DNA of 64,000 bases from Doryteuthis pealeii (taxonomy: Eukaryota > Mollusca > Cephalopoda > Myopsida > Loliginidae), in assembly GCA_023376005.1 (NCBI GenBank), contig CM042145.1, forward strand, positions 93,323,450-93,387,449. Direction: 5' to 3'. The translations under genes and the position numbers were made by a program. Below, piece by piece: positions 32,283 to 42,071 of this stretch. The number at the start of each line of letters is the position of its first letter. Within the stretch, counting starts at the first letter, position 1. The notes beneath the pieces were generated by a model that did no database searches, was not told where the DNA came from, and saw only the letters and a program-made list of their open reading frames with translations.

Positions 32283-32797
32283 CCCGCCCTGACGGCTGGG
32301 GCCTTAGAATACAATGAATGCACCTCTGCAGAGAGGTAAGACTCCCCTAGTGGGGCCATCTGTTGGCCGTGGGTGGCGACCCGTGATGCTTAAGGATAGA
32401 ACCCTGGTGGCTGAGTAGTCCATAACATGCAACACTCCACTTTGGTCCTTACTTAGGTTAGACGGGCGGTCGGTGAGACCCCCTCCGATCAATTGGTTGG
32501 TCACGTCAAGCCGTAGCACTTATATGATTGTCCCAACTCTATTGTCCTTATGGCAACACCCAGCCTTTTGTTTATCATATATGTGATAGAAGGCGGTGTC
32601 TGAGGGTCTTCATGTCCTGGGAATGACATTAAACTCTAATGGTGAGGTTCCAGTTCTGGAGGTCTGGAGAATGTGGAGCACCCATTTTATCAGCATTACT
32701 CCCAGATCCATCTTGAACTTCCGGGTCAAAGTGTACTTGGGAGTTTGACCTTTTAGGGTCCCATCTATGAGTTAAAAAGAAACAAATGTGTTTGAAA
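32283..32797 (+). mobile_element. RepA 5' and middle portion, abutting LINE RNase H sequence
   Basis: One of the longest RepA 5' ends: 'ccctgacggctggggcc', 'gaatgcacctctgcagag', 'tgttggccgtgggtggcg' and so on to 'gggtcccatctatgagttaa'. At the A-run near 32,797 it passes directly into RNase H-coding LINE sequence in the same orientation, and after that LINE sequence a RepA-type tail appears (33,655-33,706). The LINE either inserted into RepA, or RepA is the ends of this LINE with the coding region deleted. Confidence 0.8.
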
Positions 32798-33520
32798 AAA
32801 AGACATCTTCCTAAAGAAACCTCAATTTTTAGCGCAGAGATTTATGCAATAGACCTGGCACTTTTACTTAATTACCAAAAGCAAGAACTCAAAGCACATA
32901 GTATTTTCTGACTCCCAATCTGCTATAGTAGCAATCATGAACAAAAAAATAAATAACCCATTAATAGCTAAACTACTCACCAAATTCAATAATAGTAACC
33001 AAAAAGAAATTATACTTTGCTGGATACCAAGTCACATCGGAATCCAAGGAAACGAAATAGCAGACTCAGCAGTAAAAACAGCTAAAAACAACCCATTTGA
33101 TACACACTTTAAAATACCTTTTACAGACTTAAAAAGAACCATAAACATATACACAAAACAAAAATGGCAAAATTATTGGAATAACTTCCAAAACAACAAA
33201 CTACATGAAATAATGCCACAAATAGGAAAACTTCAAATAAATCAAATCAAAATATCCAGAAAAGAAGAAGTAATATTATCCAGACTAAGAATAGGACACT
33301 CATACATTACCCATTCATACCTCCTCAAAAAAGAAGCAGACCCATATTGCATACCATACCGAAAACCCTACACAATCAAACACATACTAACAGAATGTAG
33401 CAACCTAAAACAAATACGAAAAAATACTACCAAACAAATCTAAAACAGATATTCTACCAAATAAACCCAGAAAAACTACTTGGATACATAAAAGAAGCAC
33501 ACATCTACAACAAAATCTAA
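32798..33520 (+). pseudogene. Non-LTR retrotransposon RNase H domain and C-terminus (Jockey/I/R1-like)
   Basis: RNase H of a LINE that degrades the RNA strand of the cDNA hybrid. Frame 1 (32,798-32,893) reads LPKETSIFSAEIYAI with the catalytic Glu; a one-base insertion at about 32,894 shifts to HIVFSDSQSAIVA (catalytic Asp), ILCWIPSHIGIQGNEIADS (the canonical PSHxGIxGNExAD motif with the last Asp), then LSRLRIGHSYITHSYLL and a zinc knuckle in which the second Cys is Tyr (CIPY, then HILTEC). A second frameshift near 33,424 restores the end LLGYIKEAHIYNKI before a TAA at 33,520. The central frame from 32,937 is 168 codons. RT is absent (5' truncated or deleted). Inactive, but comparatively young. 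Confidence 0.85.
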
Positions 33521-33710
33521 AAATCTTCCAAAAAAAATGAAAACACAAAAATATATGTTAAAAAAAAATCATCTAAAAGTTTCATTCACAAAAATACGTA
33601 AAAAAAAAAAACCTTTAGAAAATTAAACATTATCACCAATTCATTTTAAAAACGTAGTCGGCATTAAATGACCCATTGAGGTTGATATGCCGTAAAACAA
33701 GAACAAAATC
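33521..33710 (+). mobile_element. LINE 3' untranslated region with the shared stem-loop tail
   Basis: After the stop codon comes an A-rich 3' UTR ending 'cggcattaaatgacccattg' and 'aggttgatatgccgtaaaac', the same stem-loop as RepA. If it belongs to the LINE, the LINE and RepA share a 3' recognition structure. If it is the remaining tail of a RepA split by the LINE, it belongs to RepA. The sequence alone does not settle this. Confidence 0.6.
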
Positions 33711-33719
33711 AAATCAAAT

Positions 33720-33830
33720 GAAAAAAATTGAGTACTCATTAAGAATAAATAAAACAAAAACGTCTGCATAAAATGACCCAACTGGGGTTGACATGCCGTA
33801 AAATCCAACCATCCAACCAGATACAGTTGA
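33720..33830 (+). mobile_element. RepB tail
   Basis: 'ttgagtactcattaagaata' then the stem-loop (gcataaaatgaccc..ggttgacatgccg) and 'taaaatccaaccatccaacc'. It follows the previous tail after only 10 bp. Confidence 0.7.
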
Positions 33831-34497
33831 GTATCATATACAGGACATCCCTTTATTTAACTATTCTTTATGTTCGCTTAAGATAAATAACTCGACTTGA
33901 TGATTTTTCTCTTGTACTGACAAGCGACAGGGAAATATATCTCTATTGAAAGATATCTCATTATCCGTATCATGCATGATTTTATAGTTGCCTGTCATCT
34001 GTAAATAGAATGGAAACAAGACAATAGCGAGACATGACATTATTAAATTACAATTTATGTTCTGAATATTGTTGTTCGGTTCGGTTTCATTCGATAAAAT
34101 ATGTTAAATTCTTAAAATCAAGATGTTCTAATAGAAAATAGAAAATAAATTCAGAATTATCAGGAAAAAAAAAAGATTAAAAAAAAGAAAAAGATACAAA
34201 TCCACGCTGAGAAGGTCACTGCTAAGAACAGAAGTTATCTCTAGTTTTTTTTTACAAGGAGGAAAGCCATCATTATATGAACCATAGGAACGTATAATTA
34301 ATATTATTCTAATTAACCAAGTTTAATTCCAACGAAACGAAGTAGTAAGGCATTCGTTAATTAATACCAATGTTATAAACATATAGCTAAATTAGCAGAA
34401 AAAACACTGTTTTCTAAATGTGTTTATTCCTTTGGTGAGATTTCCGCTCGAGAGTTTCGAGGAGTTTTCTTGTTCTTTTAAAGTAAAGTCAAACTAA
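33831..34497. other. Unassigned spacer
   Basis: AT-rich, apparently low-copy sequence. No tRNA, repeat end, or open frame with codon-like structure was seen. Confidence 0.45.
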
Positions 34498-34592
34498 AGT
34501 AGGCGGAGTGGCCTATTGTCGATATCAGCCGACAGATCCAAGCTGTGCTACTCATGCGCTGGGCTGGCGAAAGCCGGTATCGAACTAAGAAA
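34498..34592 (-). mobile_element. SINE-A with internal deletion
   Basis: The 3' end ('ggcctattgtcgatatcagcc') is joined directly to the head-proximal part ('gtgctactcatgcgctg', 'gccggtatcgaac'); the middle 120 bp is missing. Confidence 0.7.
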
Positions 34593-34605
34593 CGGACATA
34601 AATAA

Positions 34606-34905
34606 TCTATACATATATAAAGGGCAGTTGGTGTGTATGCATGTATGTATGTCCGGATGAAACTACGAAAATAAAACAATTATTATAAATGACAAAGTAA
34701 ATTACCACTTCTTGCTTTTTGTGCAAATATTATGAAGAATTTATTTATATTCGACGATATTTAAAAATTAAGATATACATAGAAATAGCATTGAAATTCC
34801 ACTTTAAAAAGTCCAGCATTTTTAAATATCAAAAGTAAACAAATCAATACACCAAATATTTCCCCTCCCCCCACTACCAAGGTGACACTGGGTAGCCACT
34901 TCTAG
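34606..34905 (+). mobile_element. Hel-2 Helitron, solitary copy
   Basis: A|TCTATACATATATAAAGGGC at the 5' end and 'ggtgacactgggtagccacttCTAG' before T at the 3' end; 300 bp, non-coding. It gives the reference ends for judging the tandem copies at 25-26.5 kb. Confidence 0.8.
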
Positions 34906-34931
34906 TAGCTAAATAAAGGGGTGTCCTGGAT

Positions 34932-35375
34932 ATGACACTAAACTACATCAGGGGATTAGGCCCCAGTTTTGGATTCCTTGGGGCGCGGAGTCAACCTGGT
35001 TTGTTTAATTTCCCTATCATCAACACGGTTAGTTTTGGGCATAATTTGATTCGTTTTAATGCACTTAATTCTTGGAACACTGTTCAGTCGGTATTATTTG
35101 ATGAAGAAAATGAGGAAAAGGTGAAGTTTGTTTCGGTAAATTATTTTGTCCTTAAAAAACTTTTGAAAAAGCATTTTATTGCCTCTTATAAACAACGGAT
35201 TTGCATTTAGATTCTCACACAACTAATTTGTCTCATGTTATATATCTATATGTTTGTGTTGTCTGGTGTGTCTTGTATCGTTTCCTGTGAGCGTCCAAGG
35301 GTGGTCATGTCCATGGGCCTAGCTTCACGCTATTAGGCATGGCCTCCCTTCAATAGTAGTTTAACAAAAATAAAG
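34932..35375 (+). pseudogene. Probable LINE (CR1/L2-like) RT C-terminal fragment and 3' UTR
   Basis: An open frame of 92 codons includes VSFGHNLIRFNALNSWNTVQ followed by FVLKKLLKKHFIASYKQR, resembling the usual end of many LINE reverse transcriptases (FG..IRF.AP..WN.LP......FKK.LK..L). The 3' flank has 'gtctggtgtgtcttgtatcg' and an aataaag with an A-rich end near 35,370. The first 20 residues have no obvious match. Alternative: a chance frame in another repeat. Confidence 0.45.
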
Positions 35376-35454
35376 TTTTTCTTTTACTTATTCTTTATAA
35401 CTTGTACCTACTATTGATAAATAAATTTCTTATTTCTTATTTCTTTTTCTTTAT

Positions 35455-35668
35455 AGTAAAGTCTGCGAAGTTGCCCTGTTGTCGGTATCAGCTGGACAGT
35501 GAGCGAGTCTATCCCCTTTTCACACGCGCTAGACCAGGGAGATTTTTTTGCGTCAGAGGTGGGGCACCACACCTACCATCAGCTCCCAACTATATCGCAC
35601 AGATTCAAGCTGTACTACTCGTGCACTAGTTGACTCCGAGGTGGATGCTTTACCGACTGAGAGATACT
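35455..35668 (-). mobile_element. SINE-A, diverged copy
   Basis: The body blocks 'cggtatcagctggacag', 'ctatccccttttcac' and 'acctaccatcagctcc' are clear. The tRNA head is damaged, with the B box largely lost (gtgcactagttgactcc). Confidence 0.7.
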
Positions 35669-35739
35669 CTTCTATTTCTTCTTTCATCTCAGTTTGATGG
35701 TGTTCTATCCCAATATTCCCAGAAACTTACAGTTTTCTT

Positions 35740-35970
35740 TTTCTCCAATTCTTTAGATGTTTTCATCCTTTGTGAGTTTTTCATACCAGCCGGTGGTCTT
35801 TCACTGGGTGCTGAGCGACAGCAAGTCTCCTCATGTCTCTTGGATGTTTCTGAGTATTCTATCCGATCTTAACAATGCTGTGGTCTGTATGGCTTTGATT
35901 CTCCCTCTGATTTCCAATTCCTCCACTCTTGATCTTCAATTCCTTCAAAACTTTGGGCAACGTTTTGTTA
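35740..35970 (-). pseudogene. LINE 3' coding end, copy 4 (same family as 10.4-17 kb)
   Basis: The plus-strand text 'gctgagcgacagcaagtctcc' followed by 'tcttaacaatgctg' and 'tctgatttccaattcc' is the inverse of the final part of copies 1-3 (aaatcagaggaa, acagcattgttaagat, gacttgttgtc). It encodes only the last 60 residues, with frame breaks. Confidence 0.65.
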
Positions 35971-35974
35971 CATA

Positions 35975-36470
35975 ATTCATAAGTAGTCATAATTTATGAA
36001 CGTACCTGTAGTTAGAATTTTGAATTAGGGTCCAATGATTTAAAATAACGGAGACCTATGAAAAGTTACTAGTCGGGTATGGACAGTTAGTGACCTTTTG
36101 ATTTGACCCTTGAAAACGCGCCATTACAGACGCGTGGGAATAGGTTTTAGTTTTAGTTAGCAGATTCGACCCGGCTTTCAAGGAGCGTAGACGTTGTTCT
36201 TAGCTCCATGGATCCATCTCACCCGCGGCGGAATCATGGGCTAGGGAAATAAAGCTTTATTATTAAGAACACCAAGTCTTGTTGTTAATTAAATATAAAA
36301 GAACAATGATCTTCCCGACACGAAGAAAGAAGAAGACCAATTCTTAAAAGAAGCCCAACAGATCACCAGATAAAATGGCGGCCGAGGTAGACGCAGAATG
36401 TAAAGTAAGAAAGACCACTTATCAACTCTTTTATCTAATATATCTAACTGTCCCTCTCCCCATTATATAC
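35975..36470. other. Unassigned segment with polyadenylation signal and possible first exon
   Basis: Mixed-GC sequence containing 'acgcgtgggaataggttttag' and 'gggaaataaagctttattatt' (aataaa near 36,245). 130 bp later 'aaaatggcggccgaggtaga' gives an ATG in good context, MAAEVDAECK, before a donor-like 'gtaaga' (36,406). It could be the edge of an LTR element or a lone 5' exon; the support is motif-level only. Confidence 0.3.
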
Positions 36471-36502
36471 TGTGTTTAGCCACACTGATGAGACGTGGGT
36501 GA

Positions 36503-36507
<5 letters not shown>

Positions 36508-36541
<34 letters not shown>
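36508..36541. repeat. (TA)n microsatellite
   Basis: A TA tract immediately left of the next TIR element; a second tract (36,871-36,920) lies to its right. Confidence 0.9.
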
Positions 36542-36546
<5 letters not shown>

Positions 36547-36806
36547 ATCGATTATATATATGTATGGGTCGATTATTACCATTGGTTTCAATGCAGCAAA
36601 CTGGCCAATTATCATCAAGACAACGTGCATGTGAAAGAACATACAGTCTATATAGGCAGCACATATTCGCTTAATGTCAGAACCAATATAGACAGGCTGT
36701 ATGTTCTTTCATAGGCGCGTTGTTCTGATGATAACTAGTCTCTACGCTGCTTTAAAACCAATGGTGATAATCGGCCCTTAAATGTATTGTAATCTATAAC
36801 AAATAA
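36541..36806. mobile_element. MITE-like fold-back element, 266 bp
   Basis: The left end 'tttgttatcgattatatata' plus 'gggtcgattattaccattgg' is matched by the inverse at the right end. Inner arms ('agaacatacagtctatatag' and 'ctatat...gtatgttcttt') also pair, so the whole element folds. Arms are about 85-90 percent complementary, so this is an ageing copy. No coding region. Confidence 0.8.
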
Positions 36807-36865
36807 ATACAGATCTTACACCCGTAATCGAGTATTTTTTTCAATTCTCCAATTCTAAATAACTA

Positions 36866-36922
<57 letters not shown>

Positions 36923-37084
36923 CGATTAATGGACACAGTGCAGAGGAATATATTCTGATCTAAATTTCTATTGGTTCATTGATTGATTAAATAATCTAAT
37001 TTGAATGATTTTTGTCGAAGACGGAATAAGATGATTCTTTATCACGTGACACGTCGTGACATCGAATTGTCACCTGTTTTAGTG

Positions 37085-37245
37085 ACGAAAGCCACGCCCA
37101 TTCAAAGCCACCAATCACGAGCAATAGTCACCGTGCGATTCATGCAAAATTCAATAAATTTGAAACTCCCTTCTCTTTCCGTCATGCCTCCTCAATTTGT
37201 TTATGGCCGTCACGAACGCCGGAAAGTCAAGATGGCGATAGCTGT
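37085..37245 (+). promoter_or_regulatory. Candidate TATA-less, CpG-containing promoter
   Basis: Within 150 bp there are a CACGCCC box (37,093), a CCAAT box (CCAATCA, 37,111), an ETS-like CCGGAAAGT (37,219) and a YY1-like AAGATGGCG (37,229), in the order seen at many animal housekeeping promoters, with higher CpG content than the surroundings. The ATG in AAGATGGCG opens only a nine-codon frame (MAIAVFLLF) and the downstream kilobase is a (TTC)n array, so no gene body is visible. Confidence 0.35.
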
Positions 37246-37369
37246 ATTTCTATTATTTTAATAGAAAAAAAAAGAAAAAGAAGAAAACGGAGAATAAAAA
37301 TGAAAAAAAAAGTAAGAAAGGAAAAAGGGAAAGAAAAAGTAATAGAAATGTTAAAAAAACAAAGAACAT

Positions 37370-38345
37370 ATCTTCTTCTTCTTCTTCTTCTTCTTCTTCT
37401 TCTTCTTCTTCTTCTTCTTCTTCTTCTTCTTCTTCTTCTTCTGATTTATTGTTTTCCGTCTTCTTCATTTAAAGTTTTCCATCTTTTTCTTCTGTTTCTT
37501 CATTTTTGTTTTCTTTTTTCTTCTTTCATTCTTCTTCTTAATTTTTTCCCTCTTCATGATTTCTTTCCTTCTTCATTTAATGTTTACCTTCTTCTTTCCT
37601 TCTTCGTTTAATTTTTTTCTCATTCATTCTTCTTCATTCAATGTTTTCATTCTTTATTTAACGCTTTCTTCTTCTTCTTCTTCTTCTTCTTCTTCTTCTT
37701 CTTCTTCTTCTTCTTCTTCTTCTTCTTCTTCTTCTTCTTCTTCTTCTTCTTCTTCTTCTTCTTCTTCATTTATTGTTTTCCGTCTTCTTCATTTAAAGTT
37801 TTCCTTCTTTTTCTTCTGTTTCTTCATTTTTGTTTTCTTTTTTCTTCTTTCCTTCTTCTTCATTAAATTTTTCCCTCTTCATTATTTCTTTCTTTTTCAT
37901 TTAATGTTTACCTTCTTCTTTCCTTCTACATTTAATTTTTTTCCTTCCTTCTTCTTCTTCATTTAATGTTTTCATTCTTTATTTAACGCCTTCTTCTTTT
38001 CTTCTTCTTCTTCTTCTTCTTCTTCTTCTTCTTCTTCTTCTTCTTCTTCTTGATTTATTGTTTTCCGTCTTCTTCATTTAAAGTTTTCCTTCTTTTCTTC
38101 TGTTTCTTCATTTTTGTTTTCTTTTTTCTTCTTTCCTTCTTCTTCATTAAATTTTTTCCCTCTTCATTCTTTCTTTCTTCTTCATTTAATGTTTACCTTC
38201 TTCTTTCCTTCTTCATTTAATTTTTCTTTCCTTTTCTTCATTTCTTTCTTTCCTTCTTTTCTTTTTTTCTTTCTTTCTTTCTTCTTCTTCTTCTTCTTCT
38301 TCTTCTTCTTCTTCTTCTTCTTCTTCTTCTTCTTCTTCTTCATCT
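37370..38345. repeat. (TTC)n higher-order tandem array
   Basis: Long TTC tracts alternate with a unit of about 225 bp beginning 'atttattgttttccgtcttc' and ending 'attctttatttaacgc'. Three units start near 37,443, 37,766 and 38,052, spaced about 324 and 286 bp, the variation coming from TTC tract length. Pyrimidine content on this strand exceeds 90 percent. The Ser/Phe/Leu-rich frames through it are not genes. Confidence 0.9.
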
Positions 38346-38754
38346 CTTAAAATGACCCGTTCTTCATTCTCTATTTCTTCTCTTATTTTTTTTGTTTTTT
38401 CTCTTGAATTTTTCTTTCAAAAAAAAAAGAAAAAGAAAAAAAAAATGTATTCTATTTTATATCTGTCAGCCATTTTTTTAGAGGCTATTTTTTGCATAGT
38501 TATCGAGCTGCAATTTCACCTTCTTCACGGTGGCGTGCAACTCCAACCGTAGTTATTGGATTTCAGCGTCCAATCTGTCACCATCCTCTTTCAATTGTTT
38601 TTCACGTCCATCTTTCTCGTCGCATCACGAATCATGAAGCAAGCATTAATGTTTTTTTTTTAATGCTTTTTTTGTTTTGCTTTTTTGTTTTAATGCTTTT
38701 TTGTTTTAATCCCTTTTTACTTTTTTGTTTTTTTTAAAAGGAAACTCGTTTTTT
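38346..38754. other. Unassigned spacer at the outer edge of the giant palindrome
   Basis: Includes a poly(A)/poly(T) segment, then 38,500-38,640 with an inverted YY1-like 'cagccattttt' and 'ccaatctgtcacc', and a T-rich stretch with repeated 'tttaatgcttttttgtttt'. The right arm would have to be followed beyond the window to see whether this is also duplicated. Confidence 0.4.
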
Positions 38755-38953
38755 TTGTTGTTTTGTTTTTATTCATGTTTCATTTCTACTCTCTTTGTTT
38801 GAGGCTTCTTTGTATTCAGTGATTCGCATCAACTTTTAAAGCATTCTTCTCATTCCCTTCTCTACCTGAACAATCACCAGACGAACGCTGGTCAATGGAT
38901 TCCGCAAATCTTTAAAAAGGGGTTCGATATCTTCAAGTTCCTGTTAATCATTA

Positions 38954-38998
38954 CTAGCAGGACCTGTGGATATACCACAGTATGATAATTTAATTATC
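38954..38998 (-). mobile_element. Hel-4 3' terminus
   Basis: On the minus strand: hairpin CTGTGGTATATCCACAG, GTCCTG, CTAG, then T. The rest of the body is separated from this terminus by a LINE fragment and a SINE-A. The body edge 'gtagctctta' type sequence reappears beyond the SINE at about 39,525. Confidence 0.7.
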
Positions 38999-38999
38999 A

Positions 39000-39285
39000 C
39001 AGGCCACTTGCCCCCCATCTCACAAACCATACGAGTAAGACGGACTAGTCACGCGGGACACTGCTGGAGAAGCAGGGATGAGCTCGTAAGCGACGTACTA
39101 CTGAGGAAGCCAGCGCATGGGCACGCTAATGTGTGCCGCCCAGCCAGAACCTACATTGGCCAACTATGTAAGGATGCTGGCTGTTGCGTGGACGAGCTCC
39201 CAGAGTCGATGAATGATAGGGAAGGTTGGCGAGAGATTGTCATGGATATCTGTGCAAACAGCGCGTCATGATGATGATGATGATT
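39000..39285 (+). pseudogene. LINE RT C-terminus (same family as 0.3-0.8 kb), left arm
   Basis: The frame reads TGHLPPISQTIRVRRTSHAG, HCWRSRDELVSDVLLRKPAH, GHANVCRPARTYIGQLCKDA, GCCVDELPESMNDREGWREI and VMDICANSAS, with a TGA stop leading into (TGA)n. This is the terminal region of a widespread animal LINE that ends in short tandem repeats. About 90 codons are open, but only the C-terminal extremity is present, so no enzyme could be made. The ATG at 38,966 belongs to the Helitron terminus and is not the element's start. Confidence 0.75.
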
Positions 39286-39293
39286 TTTTTAAG

Positions 39294-39510
39294 GGGCTAG
39301 TTTAGCTCAGTCGGTAGAGTGTCAGCCCTAGGAACCACAAGGTTCCTGATTCGATACCAGCCCTCGCCAACTCAGCTTATCTGTGCGGTAAAGTGTGTGG
39401 CGCTCCATCTCAGATACAAGAACAATCTCCTTTGTCTAGCACTAGTGAAAAGGGGATATATTCCTTCGTTGTCTGGCTGATACCGACTTTAGGCCACCCC
39501 GATGTCTTTA
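39294..39510 (+). mobile_element. SINE-A, left arm
   Basis: Head 'ggggctagtttagctcagtc' and 'ggttcctgattcgatacc', body with a small deletion after 'gccaactcagctta', and 3' end 'ccgatgtctttacttttt'. Partner at 63.23-63.46 kb. The right-arm copy retains the 'gatccctgtgctactcata' segment deleted here. Confidence 0.8.
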
Positions 39511-39941
39511 CTTTTTTATTTAAGAGCTAGTGCCAGATAGTTCAATATGTAAAAAATATTACTATATATATTTATAGGTATAAGTATCCAACTGACTGGT
39601 ATATAGGGAATAATTCTATTTGGGTTCATCGATATCTAAAATATAATATTTAATAAGTATAATAAATTTAATAAACATAATAAATATAATTCTTTAAATG
39701 TATTTGGTTGCTTTTCTGTTGCTTTTATTATTGTCATCATATATATGGTTTTACGTGGGTGTGTTCGAAGAGATGAGTTTTTACTGTTCTTATAAAAGAG
39801 AAAGAAAATAAAAAAAAATCTCTATTCTAGTTTTTCTCAGTCTTTATGTAATAGGATATCTGATGAGACTAGGTTTATATTAATTTCTGGTCGAAATAAA
39901 TTCATAATAGCCAAATGACGGTTTGTTAAGTTTTTCTTACT

Positions 39942-40010
<69 letters not shown>

Positions 40011-40116
40011 TGAGTGTGATAAAAAGTTTTCGGTTCAAGAACTGTAGATCCAAAATTACGATTACGAAAAATGCGATTACTCGTATCTGTCCTGAAATTA
40101 ACCATATTATTTTACA
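39511..40116. other. Spacer with Hel-4 body piece and (TA)n
   Basis: 39,520-39,545 matches the Hel-4 body before its terminal region, so SINE-A and the LINE end split that Helitron. 39,585-39,645 ('ccaactgactggtatatagg', 'ctatttgggttcatcgatat') is a dispersed repeat also at 47.88 and 54.33 kb. A pure (TA)n lies at about 39,948-40,008. Right-arm partner at 62.64-63.22 kb. Confidence 0.5.
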
Positions 40117-40548
40117 CTAGCAGGACCTGTGGATATACCACTGTATGATAATTTAATTAATACAACGTCTGATATGTTTACATTTTTTATATGTTTATTT
40201 AAGCCAAATAGTTCAATATGTAAAAGTATAATAATCTTGATTGATCCGTGCGCTCATCCCCTCTCTCTATCTTCCCCTACTCCCGTTCTTTCTTTCTTTT
40301 TTCCTTTTCCTTTCCTTTCCTTTCTTTCTTTCTTTCTTTCTAATAAAACCCGAATGATTCATTATTTAGCTGAAGTAACGAGACTCATAAGAAATAAGAA
40401 TTTGGCGGATAAGCAACACCAGATAGTTAGTATTTACATTTTTGCATTTCATCTTGGACGATTTGGTCGGACACTTTTTTAAACTAGGGTGTGTTGCTAG
40501 ATGATAACGGTCGTAGAATTAAGGAACACGAGTATTAATATATATAGA
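40117..40548 (-). mobile_element. Hel-4 Helitron, complete, left arm
   Basis: On the minus strand: A|TCTATATATATTAATAC at the 5' end; hairpin (CAGTGG/CCACAG, one mismatch here), GTCCTG, CTAG|T at the 3' end. 432 bp, with a (TTTC)n tract inside and no helicase. It defines the third Helitron terminus type of the window. The apparent peptide LAGPVDIPLYDNL on the plus strand is just the terminal hairpin translated. Confidence 0.8.
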
Positions 40549-40658
40549 TTAAGATTATGAATAATGTTTAGTGACGATATTTCCAAGAGAGGGGCGTTGT
40601 TTGTATCACAGAATCCTTATAATATAAAATAGTCGAACTCTTCTATTTTATAATTATA

Positions 40659-40991
40659 CAAGAATCGGCTGCCCGGCGTTGCTTGGGTTGAGGGTTATAA
40701 TAAAAAGTTAGTCTCGCAGATCCATTGATTGTTTTGGTCTTACATAATTGATTTATATTTTATTCACGAACGTAACCAATGCTTTTCCCTTTTCTTATTA
40801 TGCAAATCCTAATTTTTAAATATCTTTCCAGATATAAATAAAATCTCCATTATTTTTGTACCCCCCCTAAAAAACAAGCTTGGGTGATAGTAAACGTGTA
40901 CATATATCTACATTGTTGTTAATTGTTTTATTTTCGTACTTTCATCCGGACATACATACATACATACACACAAATGCCCTTTATATATCTA
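40659..40991 (-). mobile_element. Hel-2, downstream member of a tandem pair, left arm
   Basis: Minus-strand element whose 5' block (atataaagggcatttgtgtg) overlaps the TCTAG end of its neighbour. Its own 3' end is 'caacgccgggcagccgattcttg', where CTAG has become CTTG. Right-arm partner 61.75-62.09 kb. Confidence 0.75.
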
Positions 40992-41478
40992 CTAGAAGTG
41001 GCTACCCGGCGTCGTCGGGGTAGAGGTTTTATTTTTAAAAAAAGTTAGTCTCGCAGATCCATTATTACTTATTGTGAGTGAGATCCTCGGTGGTTGCCCC
41101 ATAAAAATCCCCACGGAAATATATAACAATATAGTAAGAAATTTCCATTCAATGATTTACAATTAAAAAAGATATAAATGATGCAATTAATTCAATCAAT
41201 CAATATTACATTTCAAAGGGAAAAAAAACAAAACAAAAACATACAAAAAAAAAGATAAACAAAATAACATGCTAATGACTTTCCCTTCTATTAATTTTCA
41301 AATTTGAATTTTTAAATATCTTCCCAAAGATAAATCAACTCTTCATTATTTTTGCTCAAAAACCAAGCCCTGGTGATATTTAATATGTACATGTATTTAC
41401 TTTGTCGTTAATTGTTTTATTTTCGTAGTTTCCCCCGGACATACAGATTCACACAACTGCCCTTTATATATGTATATA
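40992..41478 (-). mobile_element. Hel-2, upstream member of a tandem pair, left arm
   Basis: It ends with the hairpin CCCGACGACGCCGGG and 'tagccacttCTAG'. Its 5' end is near 'atatataaagggcagttgtg'. The interior is about 490 bp, with an (AAAC)-rich tract. It is joined head-to-tail to the previous copy with no spacer. Partner at 61.31-61.75 kb. Confidence 0.75.
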
Positions 41479-41486
41479 TATTTACC

Positions 41487-41760
41487 AACCCATCCGCACG
41501 AGCAGGATGCGACACAAGGTCAATTTCTTAAGCGGAGTTCAACAGGTTTGAATTCAGAGTTTTCATTCTCCTAGACCGGTTGCCTAACCAAGGTTAAATA
41601 GCCCAGTCTGCCCTACTATTTACCCATAGCTGGAGGGAGAGTAGGATTCATACCTTTCCCAAGAGTATTAGCGCTAAGTGAAATGCAATTACCACGTCCA
41701 GGATTTGAACTCGGGTCGACGAGTCCATTTCCCATGACTTTAACCATTACACCAGGCGCT
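41487..41760 (-). mobile_element. SINE-B, full length, left arm
   Basis: On the minus strand the head reads 'gcgcctggtgtaatggttaa' with B box 'cgagttcaaatcctggac', then the full body to 'gatgggttggtaaatata'. Among the best-preserved copies. Partner at 61.03-61.30 kb, which carries one difference in the head (cgcctggtgtaatgg). Confidence 0.85.
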
Positions 41761-42071
41761 TCCTTTATATATGTATAGAAGATAGATAGATATAGTCTGA
41801 GGCATCTGGAGAAGGTCGAAGATTTTCTTTTGGCAGAAAAAGTACTACCTAGACAAATAATTGTATGTATTTACGTTGGGCAAAATCCAACACTTGCTAT
41901 TTAAGCAGTGCATAGCTGAAGGCGCTCTTCGCATAACGGTTATCCTTGCAGTAAATGGACTCATCCATACGGTAATCATCGTAGGAAATTGACTCATTGA
42001 CTTCAAATCATGGATAAGTCTTTTGAATGGATGATTAGTTATTTGACTATCATTTCCTCCAACGGTATATA

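Noticed and set aside
34932..35210. Independent host gene of 92 codons
   Set aside because: The pattern FGHNLIRF...SWN...LKKLLKKHF resembles a LINE RT end, and it lies in a repeat cluster; kept only as a probable LINE fragment.
37300..37611. Membrane protein from Leu/Phe-rich frames
   Set aside because: Low-complexity TTC translation.
37253..38350. Ser-, Leu- and Phe-rich frames up to 136 codons, poly-Glu on the other strand
   Set aside because: Produced by the (TTC)n higher-order repeat; one of several frames open because the repeat lacks stop codons.
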